From: JAUHXS01 sp965213575
GTDB taxonomy: Bacteria > Bacteroidota > Bacteroidia > Chitinophagales > JAUHXS01
NCBI GenBank assembly: GCA_965213575.1
Contig: CBDBZN010000018.1
Coordinates: forward strand, 55,447 to 119,446
Direction of reading: 5' to 3'
Length of the DNA stretch: 64,000 nucleotides
Shown: in pieces, positions 53,280 through 63,295 of the stretch
How positions within the stretch are numbered: the stretch's first letter is position 1
Layout: each line of letters begins with the position of its first letter
Translations under genes and position numbers: made by a program
Notes under the pieces: model-generated
The model's database searches: none
What the model was told of the DNA's origin: nothing
Seen by the model: only the letters and a program-made list of their open reading frames with translations

Positions 53280-56200
53280 TTAAAATATTGCCCTGATCTG
53301 TGCTCTACCGGTATGAATCAGCGGATTATCTGCACCGGTCCGCCTGCCGTTATAACCTATTTCCATTTGTACATTTTCGCCCAATGTCCTTTCATAACTG
53401 ATGGACCATAAAACATTCGTGCCTTCTCTAAGCCCTTCCAACATAGCATAAGAAACAGGTGTGTTTTTGATCTCTTCAAAATTAATGGTGTTAATTTTAA
53501 TATATGAAGTAGAAATATTCAAAGAACTTTTCCCTACTATATTGTATCTTAAATCTGCAGTCAATTTATTATTGATATTTTGCCCTCCTCCGTACTCTGC
53601 TGCATTTATATTATGTAAGTAACTGTAAGATAAACCTATTCTATATTTGCTCTCATTAATATAGGAAATAGCGGGCTTGACCTCTTTATTATTAATAAGG
53701 TAATTTCCGGTAGTAAAAAGCTCGGATAAGCTAGACCTCTCACCATCAATATAATCAACATTGATTGTCACACTTTGGCTAATATTCCATCTTGATCGGA
53801 TTAAATATTCGGATTTTCTTCTGGTATCTAAGCCATTAATTAAAATCAATCTGCTTTGATTATCTAATTTAGTTATTTCTAAACCTATATTACCGGAGAT
53901 CCTGTTGAAATAAAGTGAATTTCGAATATTAGTGGTATTGGAAATCAAAACCGAATCATCAATGTCTGCTGCAAAAGGATTTACAAATACTAATTGCCCG
54001 TCTGCCAAAACTTGCTTATCCAATTGAAGAGAAGACTGAGCTGATAATCGGGCAACAAAGCTTTTCCATCCTGTTTTTTGATTAAAAAGCAACACTTTAG
54101 GATTAATATTTAATAACTCGTTAAACCTTACTTTATTTGTCTTAATAAATTCAGTTGTAAAAGTAAACTGTTTAATATGCGTTCCTTGGCCCGGCAAAAC
54201 AGCTAAAACGTATTCATTTTTTTGATCGATGCCATCTTCATTAAAATCTTCCCAATAATGCGTACCCGTACCATCTACAGCTACCGGTATGAACTCAAAA
54301 TCTCTTCTGCGCTCCTGCCCGCTGCCCAATTCGTATAAAGTGTTAGACCTGATGAAACCTTTTTTGATTATAAAAAAATATTCCAACCGCCCCAATATAG
54401 TGCGTTCATTTTCTTCAGCATTCAATGCATTGGTATCTTTTACTAATAATTCTCTATAAGATACATTATATCGAAACTGATGATTTATGTTTCTTTCCAA
54501 TGCGCCAAGAATATTAATAGAGTTAGCTTCTGTAGAAACTTTATAATTATCCCCCAAAGGTATATGATCGATCCTTTTTAAGGCTTCTATACCAAAGGCA
54601 TTATCTGCAGTATCTCCATTATTCACATATACTTTGTATACGTTGTATTTAAAACTATTTGAAGAAAGTGTGTCACTTATAAAAATCTTATTTGTTTCCT
54701 CCTCATAGTATGTTCCTATTACCCATGGTTTTTTTTCGATCATTCTTTTTGACAAATCTAATCGCGGGCGAAAAAAGTTTGTTTTACGATCAATTTCCTC
54801 TGAATGTAGATAACTCCCATACGTTAGCAACTGAAAAGTTTTCCATTTAAAAGTAGAATTAGTACCATGCCGGAAACCGCTGTATTGATTTCCTCTCAAA
54901 TAAGAAGAGAGTTCATAATTGACATTGATATGCCGCAAATCATTAAATCCCAAAGCGCCTGTAATGATATGCTCATCTAATGTATCATCAGGATTGATTA
55001 TATTCCAGTCTCTCACAAATTCTACCGGCCGATAACGTTCAATAATATCAAAATCAGCTCCTTTAAACTCGTAAGTACCCAGTGTAGTGAAAAAGGACTT
55101 GCTGCTGGGAAGCTCATGTTTATTTAAGTAATTGATATTTACGCCTACCCCTTGTTGATTTTTGTCATTTAGTGATGAAAAAGTATTGACATCATTATTG
55201 CTCAGTGCTAGTTCCGTTTGTAGCTTCCCGTTTGTAGCTATGTTCCGATCTAGGCCTAACGTATACATTTGCTGCCGATTAGGAGCAACTAATAATACCA
55301 CGGGATCATATTCACCATTTGATAAACCGGAAGCAGTCGGACTAACCCATTGGTACACTCTACCATTTGCATTATTTTGAGCAATTACATAGTCGCCATT
55401 ACCCTTCCCTACAAAACTAAAACTTAAATTGAATTGAGCACTATCCGGGTCGGTAGAATACACAAACACAGAATCAAACCCAAGACTATCAATCCTCTTG
55501 TATAAAATCCTTTCCGGATCAAATTCAACTGCGTCTACTCCCGAAACAAAAGGTTGATTGCTTCCGGCAAGAGCGATAGCTAATTTATCCTCATCTGATA
55601 ATTCCCGATTGATAGATTGGTTTTTTGCATCTTGCTCTGAATATACATTAAACTTGACTTGATATTTTTCTGCTTCATAGGCAGTAGTCACATGAGCGAG
55701 CGTTCTCAAATAGCTCTGTTCGGAATATTGAAATTCAATACTAATACGTTTATCTTTGGTGATGAGTTGGCGAGGCATAAAAGTTACCTCTCCCATGTTA
55801 TAATCTATGACATAATCGTTCTCCGCGCCTCGTACCATTCTTACACCATCTATATATACTCGTTCTGTCCCTGAAAGGATGATAATAAACGTCTCTCCGT
55901 TATTCCCTGTAAGCCGGTAAGGGCCTTGATTTCCTTCTTCGGCGATGAATTGATTTCGAGCCCATTTGCCCCTAGAAACACCTAACTCAGACTTGACTCC
56001 TAATTTACTTTCATCATTTAAATTAGCAATAGTACTAAATCCTAATCCTTGTGTTTTTTTCTGATAATTCATAAAGTAACTTTCCGGTTTAGTTATTTGA
56101 AAGTCTCCAATAATGAGCGAGGTCTCGTCTTTACTAAGCTGAATATATACATTATCAAAGTCTTGAATTTGTTGTGTATTGCCTTCCGGCTGAATAGGAA

Positions 56201-56759
56201 TATTATTATCTGTCAAAGCTGCGGTAATATCAACGTCGTTATTTAGCTTACCGGATAATTGCAAGTTAAAGCTGGAATTTACCGCAAGGTCTTGACTATT
56301 TCCAAAAGAAATTCCTCGCGAAAAACTACCATTGTAATCCAACCCGCCAATATTGCTTAACCTTCTGTTTTGCTGGCCGGGAATATATATAAATGGATTT
56401 TCTTCAGCAACATACGCTTTTTCAATAAGCTGTGGATCTTTATAATAATAACGCTTATCTAAGTCGTAGGGCAACACTTTGTAACTAATACTAACAGATG
56501 GAGAGGAAGGTTTATAAAACCATATTAGCATTGATTTGCTATGATCAATACTATATTGCCTGTAGTCTATCAGATTTCCTTCCTCATCTTCTACAATTAC
56601 TGAGCCGGGGATGATACTGAGAGAATCAAAAGTTAAAGTATCAGCGGTAATGATATAATTATTGCTTCTTTGATTGTTCCATACTTTCTCTTGAGCAATT
56701 GTAAATTTGCATGACCATAGAAAGATAAATAAGAAAATACTTATAGGGAAATATCTCAA
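53280..56759 (-). CDS. Large SprA-like outer-membrane protein
   Basis: The product has 1159 residues with a signal peptide ending at IAQ. After an N-terminal beta domain (about 25-130) the block SFSRGISFGNSQDLAVNSSFNLQLSGKL and the phrase DITAALTDNNIPIQPEGNTQQIQDFD appear. They are strongly reminiscent of SprA, the T9SS translocon and gliding protein of about 2400 residues, which has the same arrangement near its N-terminus. This protein is only half as long and ends in a run of amphipathic strands (last residues RAQIRAIF), as for a large barrel. It probably sits in the outer membrane. Its precise role is not known; SprA identity itself is not claimed. Confidence 0.65.
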   Translation of the reverse strand: MRYFPISIFLFIFLWSCKFTIAQEKVWNNQRSNNYIITADTLTFDSLSIIPGSVIVEDEEGNLIDYRQYSIDHSKSMLIWFYKPSSPSVSISYKVLPYDLDKRYYYKDPQLIEKAYVAEENPFIYIPGQQNRRLSNIGGLDYNGSFSRGISFGNSQDLAVNSSFNLQLSGKLNNDVDITAALTDNNIPIQPEGNTQQIQDFDNVYIQLSKDETSLIIGDFQITKPESYFMNYQKKTQGLGFSTIANLNDESKLGVKSELGVSRGKWARNQFIAEEGNQGPYRLTGNNGETFIIILSGTERVYIDGVRMVRGAENDYVIDYNMGEVTFMPRQLITKDKRISIEFQYSEQSYLRTLAHVTTAYEAEKYQVKFNVYSEQDAKNQSINRELSDEDKLAIALAGSNQPFVSGVDAVEFDPERILYKRIDSLGFDSVFVYSTDPDSAQFNLSFSFVGKGNGDYVIAQNNANGRVYQWVSPTASGLSNGEYDPVVLLVAPNRQQMYTLGLDRNIATNGKLQTELALSNNDVNTFSSLNDKNQQGVGVNINYLNKHELPSSKSFFTTLGTYEFKGADFDIIERYRPVEFVRDWNIINPDDTLDEHIITGALGFNDLRHINVNYELSSYLRGNQYSGFRHGTNSTFKWKTFQLLTYGSYLHSEEIDRKTNFFRPRLDLSKRMIEKKPWVIGTYYEEETNKIFISDTLSSNSFKYNVYKVYVNNGDTADNAFGIEALKRIDHIPLGDNYKVSTEANSINILGALERNINHQFRYNVSYRELLVKDTNALNAEENERTILGRLEYFFIIKKGFIRSNTLYELGSGQERRRDFEFIPVAVDGTGTHYWEDFNEDGIDQKNEYVLAVLPGQGTHIKQFTFTTEFIKTNKVRFNELLNINPKVLLFNQKTGWKSFVARLSAQSSLQLDKQVLADGQLVFVNPFAADIDDSVLISNTTNIRNSLYFNRISGNIGLEITKLDNQSRLILINGLDTRRKSEYLIRSRWNISQSVTINVDYIDGERSSLSELFTTGNYLINNKEVKPAISYINESKYRIGLSYSYLHNINAAEYGGGQNINNKLTADLRYNIVGKSSLNISTSYIKINTINFEEIKNTPVSYAMLEGLREGTNVLWSISYERTLGENVQMEIGYNGRRTGADNPLIHTGRAQIRAIF

Positions 56760-56838
56760 AAAAATGGCTTTGCTATTTAGTATAATGCGTAAAAATAAAG
56801 ATTATTGTTAGTTTATAGATGAATACCAAGCTTTTGAA

Positions 56839-56869
56839 TTGGAGATTCCATAAAAAACCAAGATATTTG
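56839..56869 (+). promoter_or_regulatory. Candidate promoter of the HMA-lipoprotein/methyltransferase pair
   Basis: TTG (56839-56841), 20 bases, then GATATTTG (56862-56869), seven of eight matches to TAnnTTTG. The ATG follows 20 bases downstream. Confidence 0.4.
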
Positions 56870-56888
56870 ATTAATAAAATTAACGACT

Positions 56889-57248
56889 ATGATACATCAA
56901 ATATTTATGATTTTAATTTTTGTGATGAGCATAACATTTACTGCTTGCAATAACACTCAAAATGATAATCAAACCTCTAGTCTTACTAAAGAAGAGGTAA
57001 AACCTGAAAATCTTACCAAAGCTCAGATCAATATAGAAGGCATGGTTTGTACCGGTTGTGAAGAACATATTAATGGCGATATTATGAAAATGGAGGGTAT
57101 TGTTTCTTCCACTACTTCACACGAAAAAGGTGAAAGTGTGGTAGTGTTTGATAAAAGTCAAACTTCTATTGATGACATTTTATCAACTGTTAATAATACA
57201 GGGTACAAAGCTACCGGACATACCATAGTCGATGCAGCATCACACTGA
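56889..57248 (+). CDS. Heavy-metal-associated (HMA) domain lipoprotein
   Basis: The product has 119 residues with a lipobox FTAC (Cys20). The HMA domain occupies about 46-115 with the metal site GMVCTGC (Cys54, Cys57) and the typical alternation of strands and helices (VEGIVSS... here MEGIVSSTTSH). Such domains bind copper(I) or another soft metal and pass it to ATPases or enzymes; here the lipid anchor places it in the envelope. No metal pump gene is next to it. Its end overlaps the methyltransferase gene by 17 bp. Confidence 0.85.
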   Translation: MIHQIFMILIFVMSITFTACNNTQNDNQTSSLTKEEVKPENLTKAQINIEGMVCTGCEEHINGDIMKMEGIVSSTTSHEKGESVVVFDKSQTSIDDILSTVNNTGYKATGHTIVDAASH

Positions 57249-57831
57249 AGATGAAGTAGGTCATGATTGGGAAAATCGTTATCAAAAAGAAGATACGCCA
57301 TGGGATATAGGTTACCCTTCTACTCCGGTCAAAGAATATATTGATCAACTTGATAATAAAGAACTGAATATTCTGATCCCGGGCTGTGGCAATGCTTATG
57401 AAGCTGCTTATCTATGGGAAAATAAATTTAAAAATGTTCATTTAATTGATATCGCCCAATCACCGTTAGCAGCTTTTGCTAAACAGCATCTTGACTTTCC
57501 CAAGCCTCAACTCATCCAAGGTGATTTTTTTAAACATACGGGAGCATATGATCTCATCATTGAACAAACTTTTTTTTGTGCCATACATCCCTCTTTGCGG
57601 CCGTCTTATGCTAAAAAAGTGTTTGAGCTTCTAAAACCAGATGGCAAGCTCGTCGGATTACTGTTTGATGATCCATTAAACGATGACCATCCGCCATATG
57701 GAGGCAGTAAAATAGAATATATAAAGTATTTTAAGCCTTATTTTAATTTTAAGCATTTTGAAACAGCTTATAATTCCATTCCCCCTCGAGCCGGAAGAGA
57801 ATTGTTTATTGAGTTTGTTAAAAGAAAATAA
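57232..57831 (+). CDS. SAM-dependent methyltransferase, TPMT-like
   Basis: The product has 199 residues. The family features are an N-terminal WENRYQKEDTPWDIG, then the SAM-binding ILIPGCGNAYEAAYL (residues 47-61), DFFKHTGAYDLIIEQTFFCAIHP and the C-terminal domain. This matches the thiopurine S-methyltransferase-like proteins (PF05724) of bacteria, which methylate small thiols, halides or metalloids. It is translated from inside the end of the HMA gene (17-bp overlap), so a joint role in metal or metalloid handling is possible. Confidence 0.85.
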   Translation: MQHHTEDEVGHDWENRYQKEDTPWDIGYPSTPVKEYIDQLDNKELNILIPGCGNAYEAAYLWENKFKNVHLIDIAQSPLAAFAKQHLDFPKPQLIQGDFFKHTGAYDLIIEQTFFCAIHPSLRPSYAKKVFELLKPDGKLVGLLFDDPLNDDHPPYGGSKIEYIKYFKPYFNFKHFETAYNSIPPRAGRELFIEFVKRK

Positions 57832-57834
57832 TAC

Positions 57835-59751
57835 TTAGATATTATTCTCATTTTTCTTTTTAATTACCAAAAAATCACCTTCTTCTATAATTAAGCCTTC
57901 TTCTTTTAATCTCCTGATAATTGATAAAACTTTTAGTTCATTTTGTTCAATTGTACTGACAAGATCTTTCAATGATGATGAGGTTATTTTTAAATAATTC
58001 AGAATCAGATCTTTAATTTGTAAAAATTCAGTATGAGTTAGTTGATAATTTTTTTCCTTTTTGCAAACATCACATTTTCCGCATGGCAACGCATCTTTTT
58101 CTCCGAAATAACGAAGGATAAATATATTTCTGCATATATCTTGTTGCTTAGCATATTTTAATGCTTCTTGCATCTTTTCTACTTCTATTTTAATTCTGGT
58201 TTTATAGAATTTTTGATTTAACTGAAGATTATTATTAGTTACTCTAGCATGTAAAAAAGTGAGCTGTGGTTGATCTTTCGCAGCTTCATAAAATATTATG
58301 TTACTGTTTTTAAGGTAAGTAAGCATCTTACTAATAACTTGTATATTGGCCGATAGCGCTATGGCTAAATCTCCTTCATTTATCTTTACAAAATCATCGT
58401 ATACGCCTCCATACATTCTTAAGATCGCTCGAATAAGCGGCTCATATTTTCTGTTCTCTACTTCAAACTTATAAAAATCTTGTTTAGAGATAATGATCTT
58501 TAATCTGGAACGGCTATAAAATGCTTCCGATAAAGTAAGCCATCCTTCTTGTTGTAAATATCGAAGGCTGTAATATACAGCTGCCGGCTTAAAATTATAA
58601 ATATCTGAAAACTCAGCAATATCAAAGTTATAACTCACTTCTGCTCCGCCTCCCACAGCTAACTTAAAATAACTGCCCAAAGCATTATAAATATTCTTTA
58701 CAACTGACATATCAGGATAATTATCCTTAATACGCTGTTGGATGATCAAATCATCACTTTGATTATATAAGGTTACGGCATAAGCCAATTGCTCATCCCT
58801 GCCGGCCCTTCCTGCCTCTTGGTAATACGCTTCTATGCTGTCAGGAATTTCCCAATGAATAATAAAACGAACGTCCGGCTTATCAATTCCCATCCCAAAA
58901 GCGTTAGTGCACACCATGATCTTATTTTGTCCTTTTAACCATGCTTCTTGCTTTTTAGCCCTTAATGCCATAGGCAATCCTGCATGATAATGATCTGCAT
59001 GTTGTTTATTTTCTTTCAGAAAAGTAGCTATGTCTTTTGTTTTTTTTCTGTTTCTGACATAAATTAATCCTGACCCTTTTACTTTGCGAATAATCTCCAA
59101 CAATTTTCTGTATTTATCATCTACATCTAATACCAGATAAGTCAAATTGGCTCGGTTAAAGCTTTTTTGAAAACAAATTGTTGCTTTGAAGTGTAATTTT
59201 TCTTGTATATCAGCTACTACTTGCTTGGTAGCACTTGCCGTTAGTGCTAATATTGGTATTTCGGGAAGCTCAGAGCGAATATCGGCAATCTTAAGATAGG
59301 AAGGCCTAAAATCATACCCCCATTGCGAAATACAGTGAGCTTCGTCAACTGCAATAAGGTTGACATGCATCCTTTTAAACCGCTCAAGAAAAAGTTCTGT
59401 TTCTAATCGTTCAGGTGATACATACAGGAATTTATAATCTCCGTAAATACAGTTATCTAAAATGATATCAATTTCTTTTAAGGATAATCCCGCATGTATA
59501 GCTGCAGCCTTGATGCCTTTCTTTTTTAGGTTGTAAACCTGATCTTTCATTAGAGCGATCAAGGGGGAGACAACAATACAAATGCCTTCTAATAATAAAC
59601 CCGGAACTTGAAAACATATGGACTTACCGCCTCCGGTAGGCATAAGGGCCAAAGTATCTTTTGATTGCAAAACAGCGTTGATAACTTCCTCCTGAAGCGG
59701 CCTAAAAGCACTATATCCCCAATACTTTTTTAAGATGTCGTGTGTATGCAA
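57835..59751 (-). CDS. recQ: ATP-dependent DNA helicase RecQ
   Basis: The product has 638 residues. Helicase motifs: MPTGGGKSICFQVPG (Walker A, 38-52), VDEAHCISQWGYDFRP (DEAH box and the aromatic-rich loop of RecQ), LTASAT, and the second core domain with AFGMGIDKPDVRFIIHW and YYQEAGRAGRDE. The zinc-binding RQC part shows CRNIFILRYFGE...CGKCDVC near 540-575. The C-terminal HRDC domain is not evident; the end is a short helical region instead. It unwinds DNA during recombination and repair. The stop lies 4 bp from the end of the methyltransferase gene on the other strand. Confidence 0.95.
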   Translation of the reverse strand: MHTHDILKKYWGYSAFRPLQEEVINAVLQSKDTLALMPTGGGKSICFQVPGLLLEGICIVVSPLIALMKDQVYNLKKKGIKAAAIHAGLSLKEIDIILDNCIYGDYKFLYVSPERLETELFLERFKRMHVNLIAVDEAHCISQWGYDFRPSYLKIADIRSELPEIPILALTASATKQVVADIQEKLHFKATICFQKSFNRANLTYLVLDVDDKYRKLLEIIRKVKGSGLIYVRNRKKTKDIATFLKENKQHADHYHAGLPMALRAKKQEAWLKGQNKIMVCTNAFGMGIDKPDVRFIIHWEIPDSIEAYYQEAGRAGRDEQLAYAVTLYNQSDDLIIQQRIKDNYPDMSVVKNIYNALGSYFKLAVGGGAEVSYNFDIAEFSDIYNFKPAAVYYSLRYLQQEGWLTLSEAFYSRSRLKIIISKQDFYKFEVENRKYEPLIRAILRMYGGVYDDFVKINEGDLAIALSANIQVISKMLTYLKNSNIIFYEAAKDQPQLTFLHARVTNNNLQLNQKFYKTRIKIEVEKMQEALKYAKQQDICRNIFILRYFGEKDALPCGKCDVCKKEKNYQLTHTEFLQIKDLILNYLKITSSSLKDLVSTIEQNELKVLSIIRRLKEEGLIIEEGDFLVIKKKNENNI

Positions 59752-59915
59752 TAATATAGCTTTGGTTTAAGTTTGATATTAAATTAAGCATTTAGGTGCT
59801 TATAGAAAATCAGTATTAATTTGCATTAAAATTAGTACTTTCACTTTTAGAGACCTTAAAAAATTAGATAATTAATTAGTTTTTTTTCTAAGATCTCATT
59901 TAAAATAAGTCAGCT

Positions 59916-60350
59916 ATGAAGCAAATAATAATTTTACTTTCTTTTGGTTTAATAAATATCTTAAGTGTTACCGCTCAAAAAGATGGAATTCAATTTTTTG
60001 AAGGCAGCTGGCAAGAGGTTTTAGCAGAAGCAGCAAAACAAGATAAATTAATTTTTGTAGATGCTTATGCAGTATGGTGTAAGCCATGCAAAATGATGGA
60101 AAAGGAAGTATTTGTACTCTCAGAAGTGGCCAATTTCTATAATCAGCACTTTATCAACTATAAATTAGACGTAGATACTAAAGAAGGAAGCGCAATAGCC
60201 GATCAATATAAGGTAAAAGGTATGCCGACTTATTTATTTGTCGATAGCAAAGAAAAATTGAGCTACCAAGCAGAAGGATATATTCCTAAAGATGAAATTA
60301 TCCAAAAGGGAGAAATAGCTTTAGTGCGATATAAAAAACAGCGTAAATAG
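59916..60350 (+). CDS. Secreted thioredoxin-like protein
   Basis: The product has 144 residues with a signal peptide (cut after VTAQ). The thioredoxin motif is YAVWCKPCKMM (Cys55 and Cys58), in a context (FEGSWQEVLAEAAKQDKLIFVDAYA) typical of the DUF255/thioredoxin_7-like secreted proteins. The cis-Pro segment KGMPTYLFVD is present. It probably keeps envelope disulfides in the right state. The next gene begins 8 bp later on the same strand and is likely co-transcribed. Confidence 0.85.
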   Translation: MKQIIILLSFGLINILSVTAQKDGIQFFEGSWQEVLAEAAKQDKLIFVDAYAVWCKPCKMMEKEVFVLSEVANFYNQHFINYKLDVDTKEGSAIADQYKVKGMPTYLFVDSKEKLSYQAEGYIPKDEIIQKGEIALVRYKKQRK

Positions 60351-60358
60351 ATAAGCAA

Positions 60359-61235
60359 TTGAAACTATATATTTTATTTGCCCTCATTATAATAGCTTTT
60401 CCGGCCTTTAGCCAAGAGCAGCAACAAGATGAATTTAGTGCGCGCAGAGAGGACAAAGACGGTATGTATGTCGTCATTAAAAATGATGGCACTGAATATT
60501 TTGGTGAAATATTAGAAGATAATAATAGAGAGGTTTTGTTAAAAACCATGAATTTGGGAGAAATTTATATTCCTAAACATGAAATACGCTCTATTACTAA
60601 ACTGGAAGCGGGAGATTTACGGAAAGGAAACTATATCGGCAATAACATTTTTTTATAATCGATATTTTCTTGCTACCAACGGGCTAACACGAGATAAAGG
60701 CCAACATTATGTAATGGTAAGTTTACTGGGAGCAGAGTTAAATTTTGCCGCCACAGAACATTTATCTTTAGGCATCATGAGTTCATGGCTAGGGATACCG
60801 ATTATAGGTACTGCTAAATATTCATTTGAATTGAGTGAAAAACTAAATTTTTCTTTAGGTGGAGTAATGGGTACAGCCAGTTGGGCCGATCCTAGCTTAT
60901 TTGGAGCAATTGGTTTTGGAGCATTAACTTTTGGCGACAGATCTTCAAATATAACCTTATCAGGGGGTTATGGGTACATAACCGATAGTCAATATGGAGG
61001 AGGATTGCCGGCAATTTCCATAGCAGGCATGACTAAAATAACTAAATCTATTACCTTGTTGGCAGAAGCTTTTTCCTTTATAAACAGATATGTTCCGATC
61101 GTAATGATCCTTCCGGGAGTTAGGTTTTCTATTAAATCTGACCAAGCTTTTCAATTAGGATTTGCCGGAATATATTTTGATGATGAAGTATTCCCTCTGC
61201 CTATTCCACAATTAAGATATTTTAAAACTTTTTAA
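60359..61235 (+). pseudogene. Outer-membrane beta-barrel protein, broken by one frameshift
   Basis: The first frame (60359-60658) starts with a signal peptide (cut at FSQ) and a small beta domain with VIKNDGTEYFGEILED. The second, read from about 60650 to 61235, gives a continuous barrel-like sequence (YVMVSLLGAELNFAATEHLS...). The two join in the T7 run near 60650: removing one T reads NNIFYNRYFLATNG and then continues in the second frame. The intact product would be about 292 residues. It appears to be a transporter-like barrel with a leading regulatory-like domain, without recognised function. I think a base-calling error is likely; a real single-base mutation is also possible. Confidence 0.65.
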
Positions 61236-61238
61236 GAT

Positions 61239-62637
61239 ATGGCCAAACATATACTCTATAGATTACGCAGTAATACAATATTATTGCTCTTGTTTTTATC
61301 GGGAATTGCTAATTTATTTGGCCAAGTACAGCTCAATCCTCAACAACATGATTATGGGGTTATACAAGAATGGAATCCTACACCTGTCAAATTTACGCTT
61401 ACGAACACATCCTCTGACAATTATTTATATTTTACCGACAAAATCTACCAGGGAATTAAAAATTCAATATCCTCAACGAGCTATTCAACAGGGAGAAACA
61501 GTTAACATATGGGTTACCTATTATACAGATCAAGTGGGTATTTTCAATAAAATTATTCCCATATATAATTCCTCCAGCAACGAACCTGTTAATCTATTGC
61601 TTACAGGCAATATTTTATCTATTTCATCTAATGCTGTGCTCGCCTGTCCAACTGTTAATCAAAATACCGGCCCTACTTCCTTATTTGAAGAACCCGAAAA
61701 TAAATATGTTTTACAAGCTAAAGTGATAGACAAGCTTACGAGAAAACGTATTGGCAATGCAAAGGTTGATTTAATCAAGAATGGTGAGGTTAAATACGAA
61801 GTAGTTACTCCTGAAGATGGGACATTTAAAGGAGAAGTAAATGCCGGAGATTATCAAATAAATACCACCGCAGAGGGATACTAACCCCATAATATGAATT
61901 ATAGCATCAACAAAGAAATGATGACCATAATCATAAAACTAGATCCTATTCCATTGAAAAAGAAAATACGATTATACTTACAGAAGATCGCCCGGCAGTT
62001 ATTACAGAAACATCTCCCCCGGCAAAGTCAGTCCCTATAATTGATGATAGTGATCTTCCTATAAGTTTGTATGCACCCAATAACATCGTTTTTTTAATTG
62101 ATGTCTCTCTTTCTATGGGTAAAAAAAAATAAGCTATTACGCTATTAAAAGGTAAAAAGCTATAAGGCCTATTGATAATATTACAATTATAACCTATCGT
62201 TATTCTCCTACCTTAGTATTACCCACTACTCCTGCAGATGATAAGATCACTACTATGTATTATATTAAAAATTAGAGTCGGGTGGATTAACAAATGGATT
62301 AAATGGTTTAACCGAGGCTTATAAAATTGCAAGAGAAAATTATATTGAAGAAGGGAATAATCAAATTATCATTGCTACCGATGGGCTATTCGGACATGCC
62401 AATGATTCAGAAAAAGAGAGCAATAAGCTAGCTAAGAAAGAAGCTAATAATTTACTTCAAATTAACAAACCGGTCGTGCTTTCTGTTGTTGGCCTCGGAA
62501 ATGATAAAAATGCTATTGAAACGATGAAAAGTTTGGCAGAAAGTGGCAAAGGAAATTTAATTAAAATCTCAGAAACGATTCCCAACACGGAAGCTTTAAT
62601 AGAAGAGATCAGAAAAATGTCAAAAATTGAAGAGTAA
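61239..62637 (+). pseudogene. Von Willebrand A domain protein, broken by several single-base shifts
   Basis: Pieces of one protein of roughly 460 residues. A signal peptide (first frame, 61239-61505, ends at FGQ) and a beta-sandwich with HDYGVIQEWNPTPVKFTLTNT lead into a carboxypeptidase-regulatory-like domain in the second frame (to 61884). A vWA domain follows with the MIDAS motif DVSLSMG near 62098-62118, then TNGLNGLTEAY, IIIATDGLFG and VVLSVVGLG. Frames change at about 61431 (T run), an in-frame stop lies at 61882-61884, and shifts occur near 61918 (A run), 62121 (A9), about 62140-62165 and 62268 (A run). vWA proteins bind ligands through a metal ion; the surface role is unknown. Confidence 0.7.
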
Positions 62638-62661
62638 AAGGTGGACATCAGCCCACCTTTT
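62636..62661. terminator. Bidirectional terminator between the vWA gene and hsp20
   Basis: AAAAGGTGG (62636-62644) and CCACCTTTT (62653-62661) form a perfect 9-bp stem around an 8-nt loop. The A and T ends suit termination from both strands. It overlaps the vWA stop codon by two bases and lies 15 bp from the hsp20 stop. Confidence 0.8.
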
Positions 62662-62675
62662 AAATCTTCTTTAAC

Positions 62676-63109
62676 CTATTGAAATACTTTTCTTAGGCTT
62701 TGGCTTTGCTTCTCTTTTTTAGGAATATTAATAGTTAATACGCCTTCTTTATAAGTAGCTTTTATTTTATCTGCTTGAGCTGCATCAGGTAATGTAAAAG
62801 TCCTTTTAAACGATTGATAATTAAATTCTCTTCGAGTATAATTACCTTCATCATCTTTCTCATTATCTTCAGATTCTTTCTCTGCAGAAATAGTTAAAAG
62901 ATTATTATCTAAATCGACTTTAAAGTCATCTTTTTTCATGCCGGGAGCAGCCATTTCAACATTAAATCCGTCATTATCTTCTTTAATATTAACGGCCGGC
63001 ATGCTTACATTTCTTTGTGAGTCTCCTGATACGCCGAACCAATCTTGATCAAAAAAATCACTCCAAAGAGATGGAAATCTGGTATCATTTTGTTTCTTAT
63101 AAGTGTCAT
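62676..63109 (-). pseudogene. Small heat-shock protein (Hsp20), N-terminus shifted by one base
   Basis: The alpha-crystallin domain is intact from about 63002 downwards (MPAVNIKEDNDGFNVEMAAPGMKKDDF...), with ADKIKATYKEGVLTINIPKK near the end. This frame continues upstream without a Met start to give NDTRFPSLWSDFFDQDWFG, the usual N-terminal part of Bacteroidota Hsp20. The expected ATG lies at 63109 in another frame (MTL...), so one base appears to be missing near 63103-63106, next to a CTT/TT run. Corrected length would be about 144 residues. It is an ATP-independent chaperone that holds unfolding proteins. If the shift is real, translation may restart at 63002. Confidence 0.8.
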
Positions 63110-63130
63110 ATCATAAAATTTAAAAGTTAA

Positions 63131-63162
63131 CAATACTATGCTAAAAACAAATTACATGCCAA
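63131..63162 (-). promoter_or_regulatory. Candidate promoter of hsp20
   Basis: On the minus strand TTG (63162-63160), 21 bases, then TAGTATTG (63138-63131), seven of eight matches to TAnnTTTG. The TTG is part of TTGGCATG, an 8-mer shared with the second operator-like site of dnaK. The gap between hsp20 and nspC (63110-63295) holds nothing else recognised. Confidence 0.4.
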
Positions 63163-63295
63163 ACATATATAATATTTTATCCATGCATTACGAACTTATA
63201 ATTATAATAATATATTCTATATAAAATTATTTCTGACTGTAGAAATGATGAAACAAGTGTTGAAAAAACGCAGCAATTACTTTAATAAAATATCT

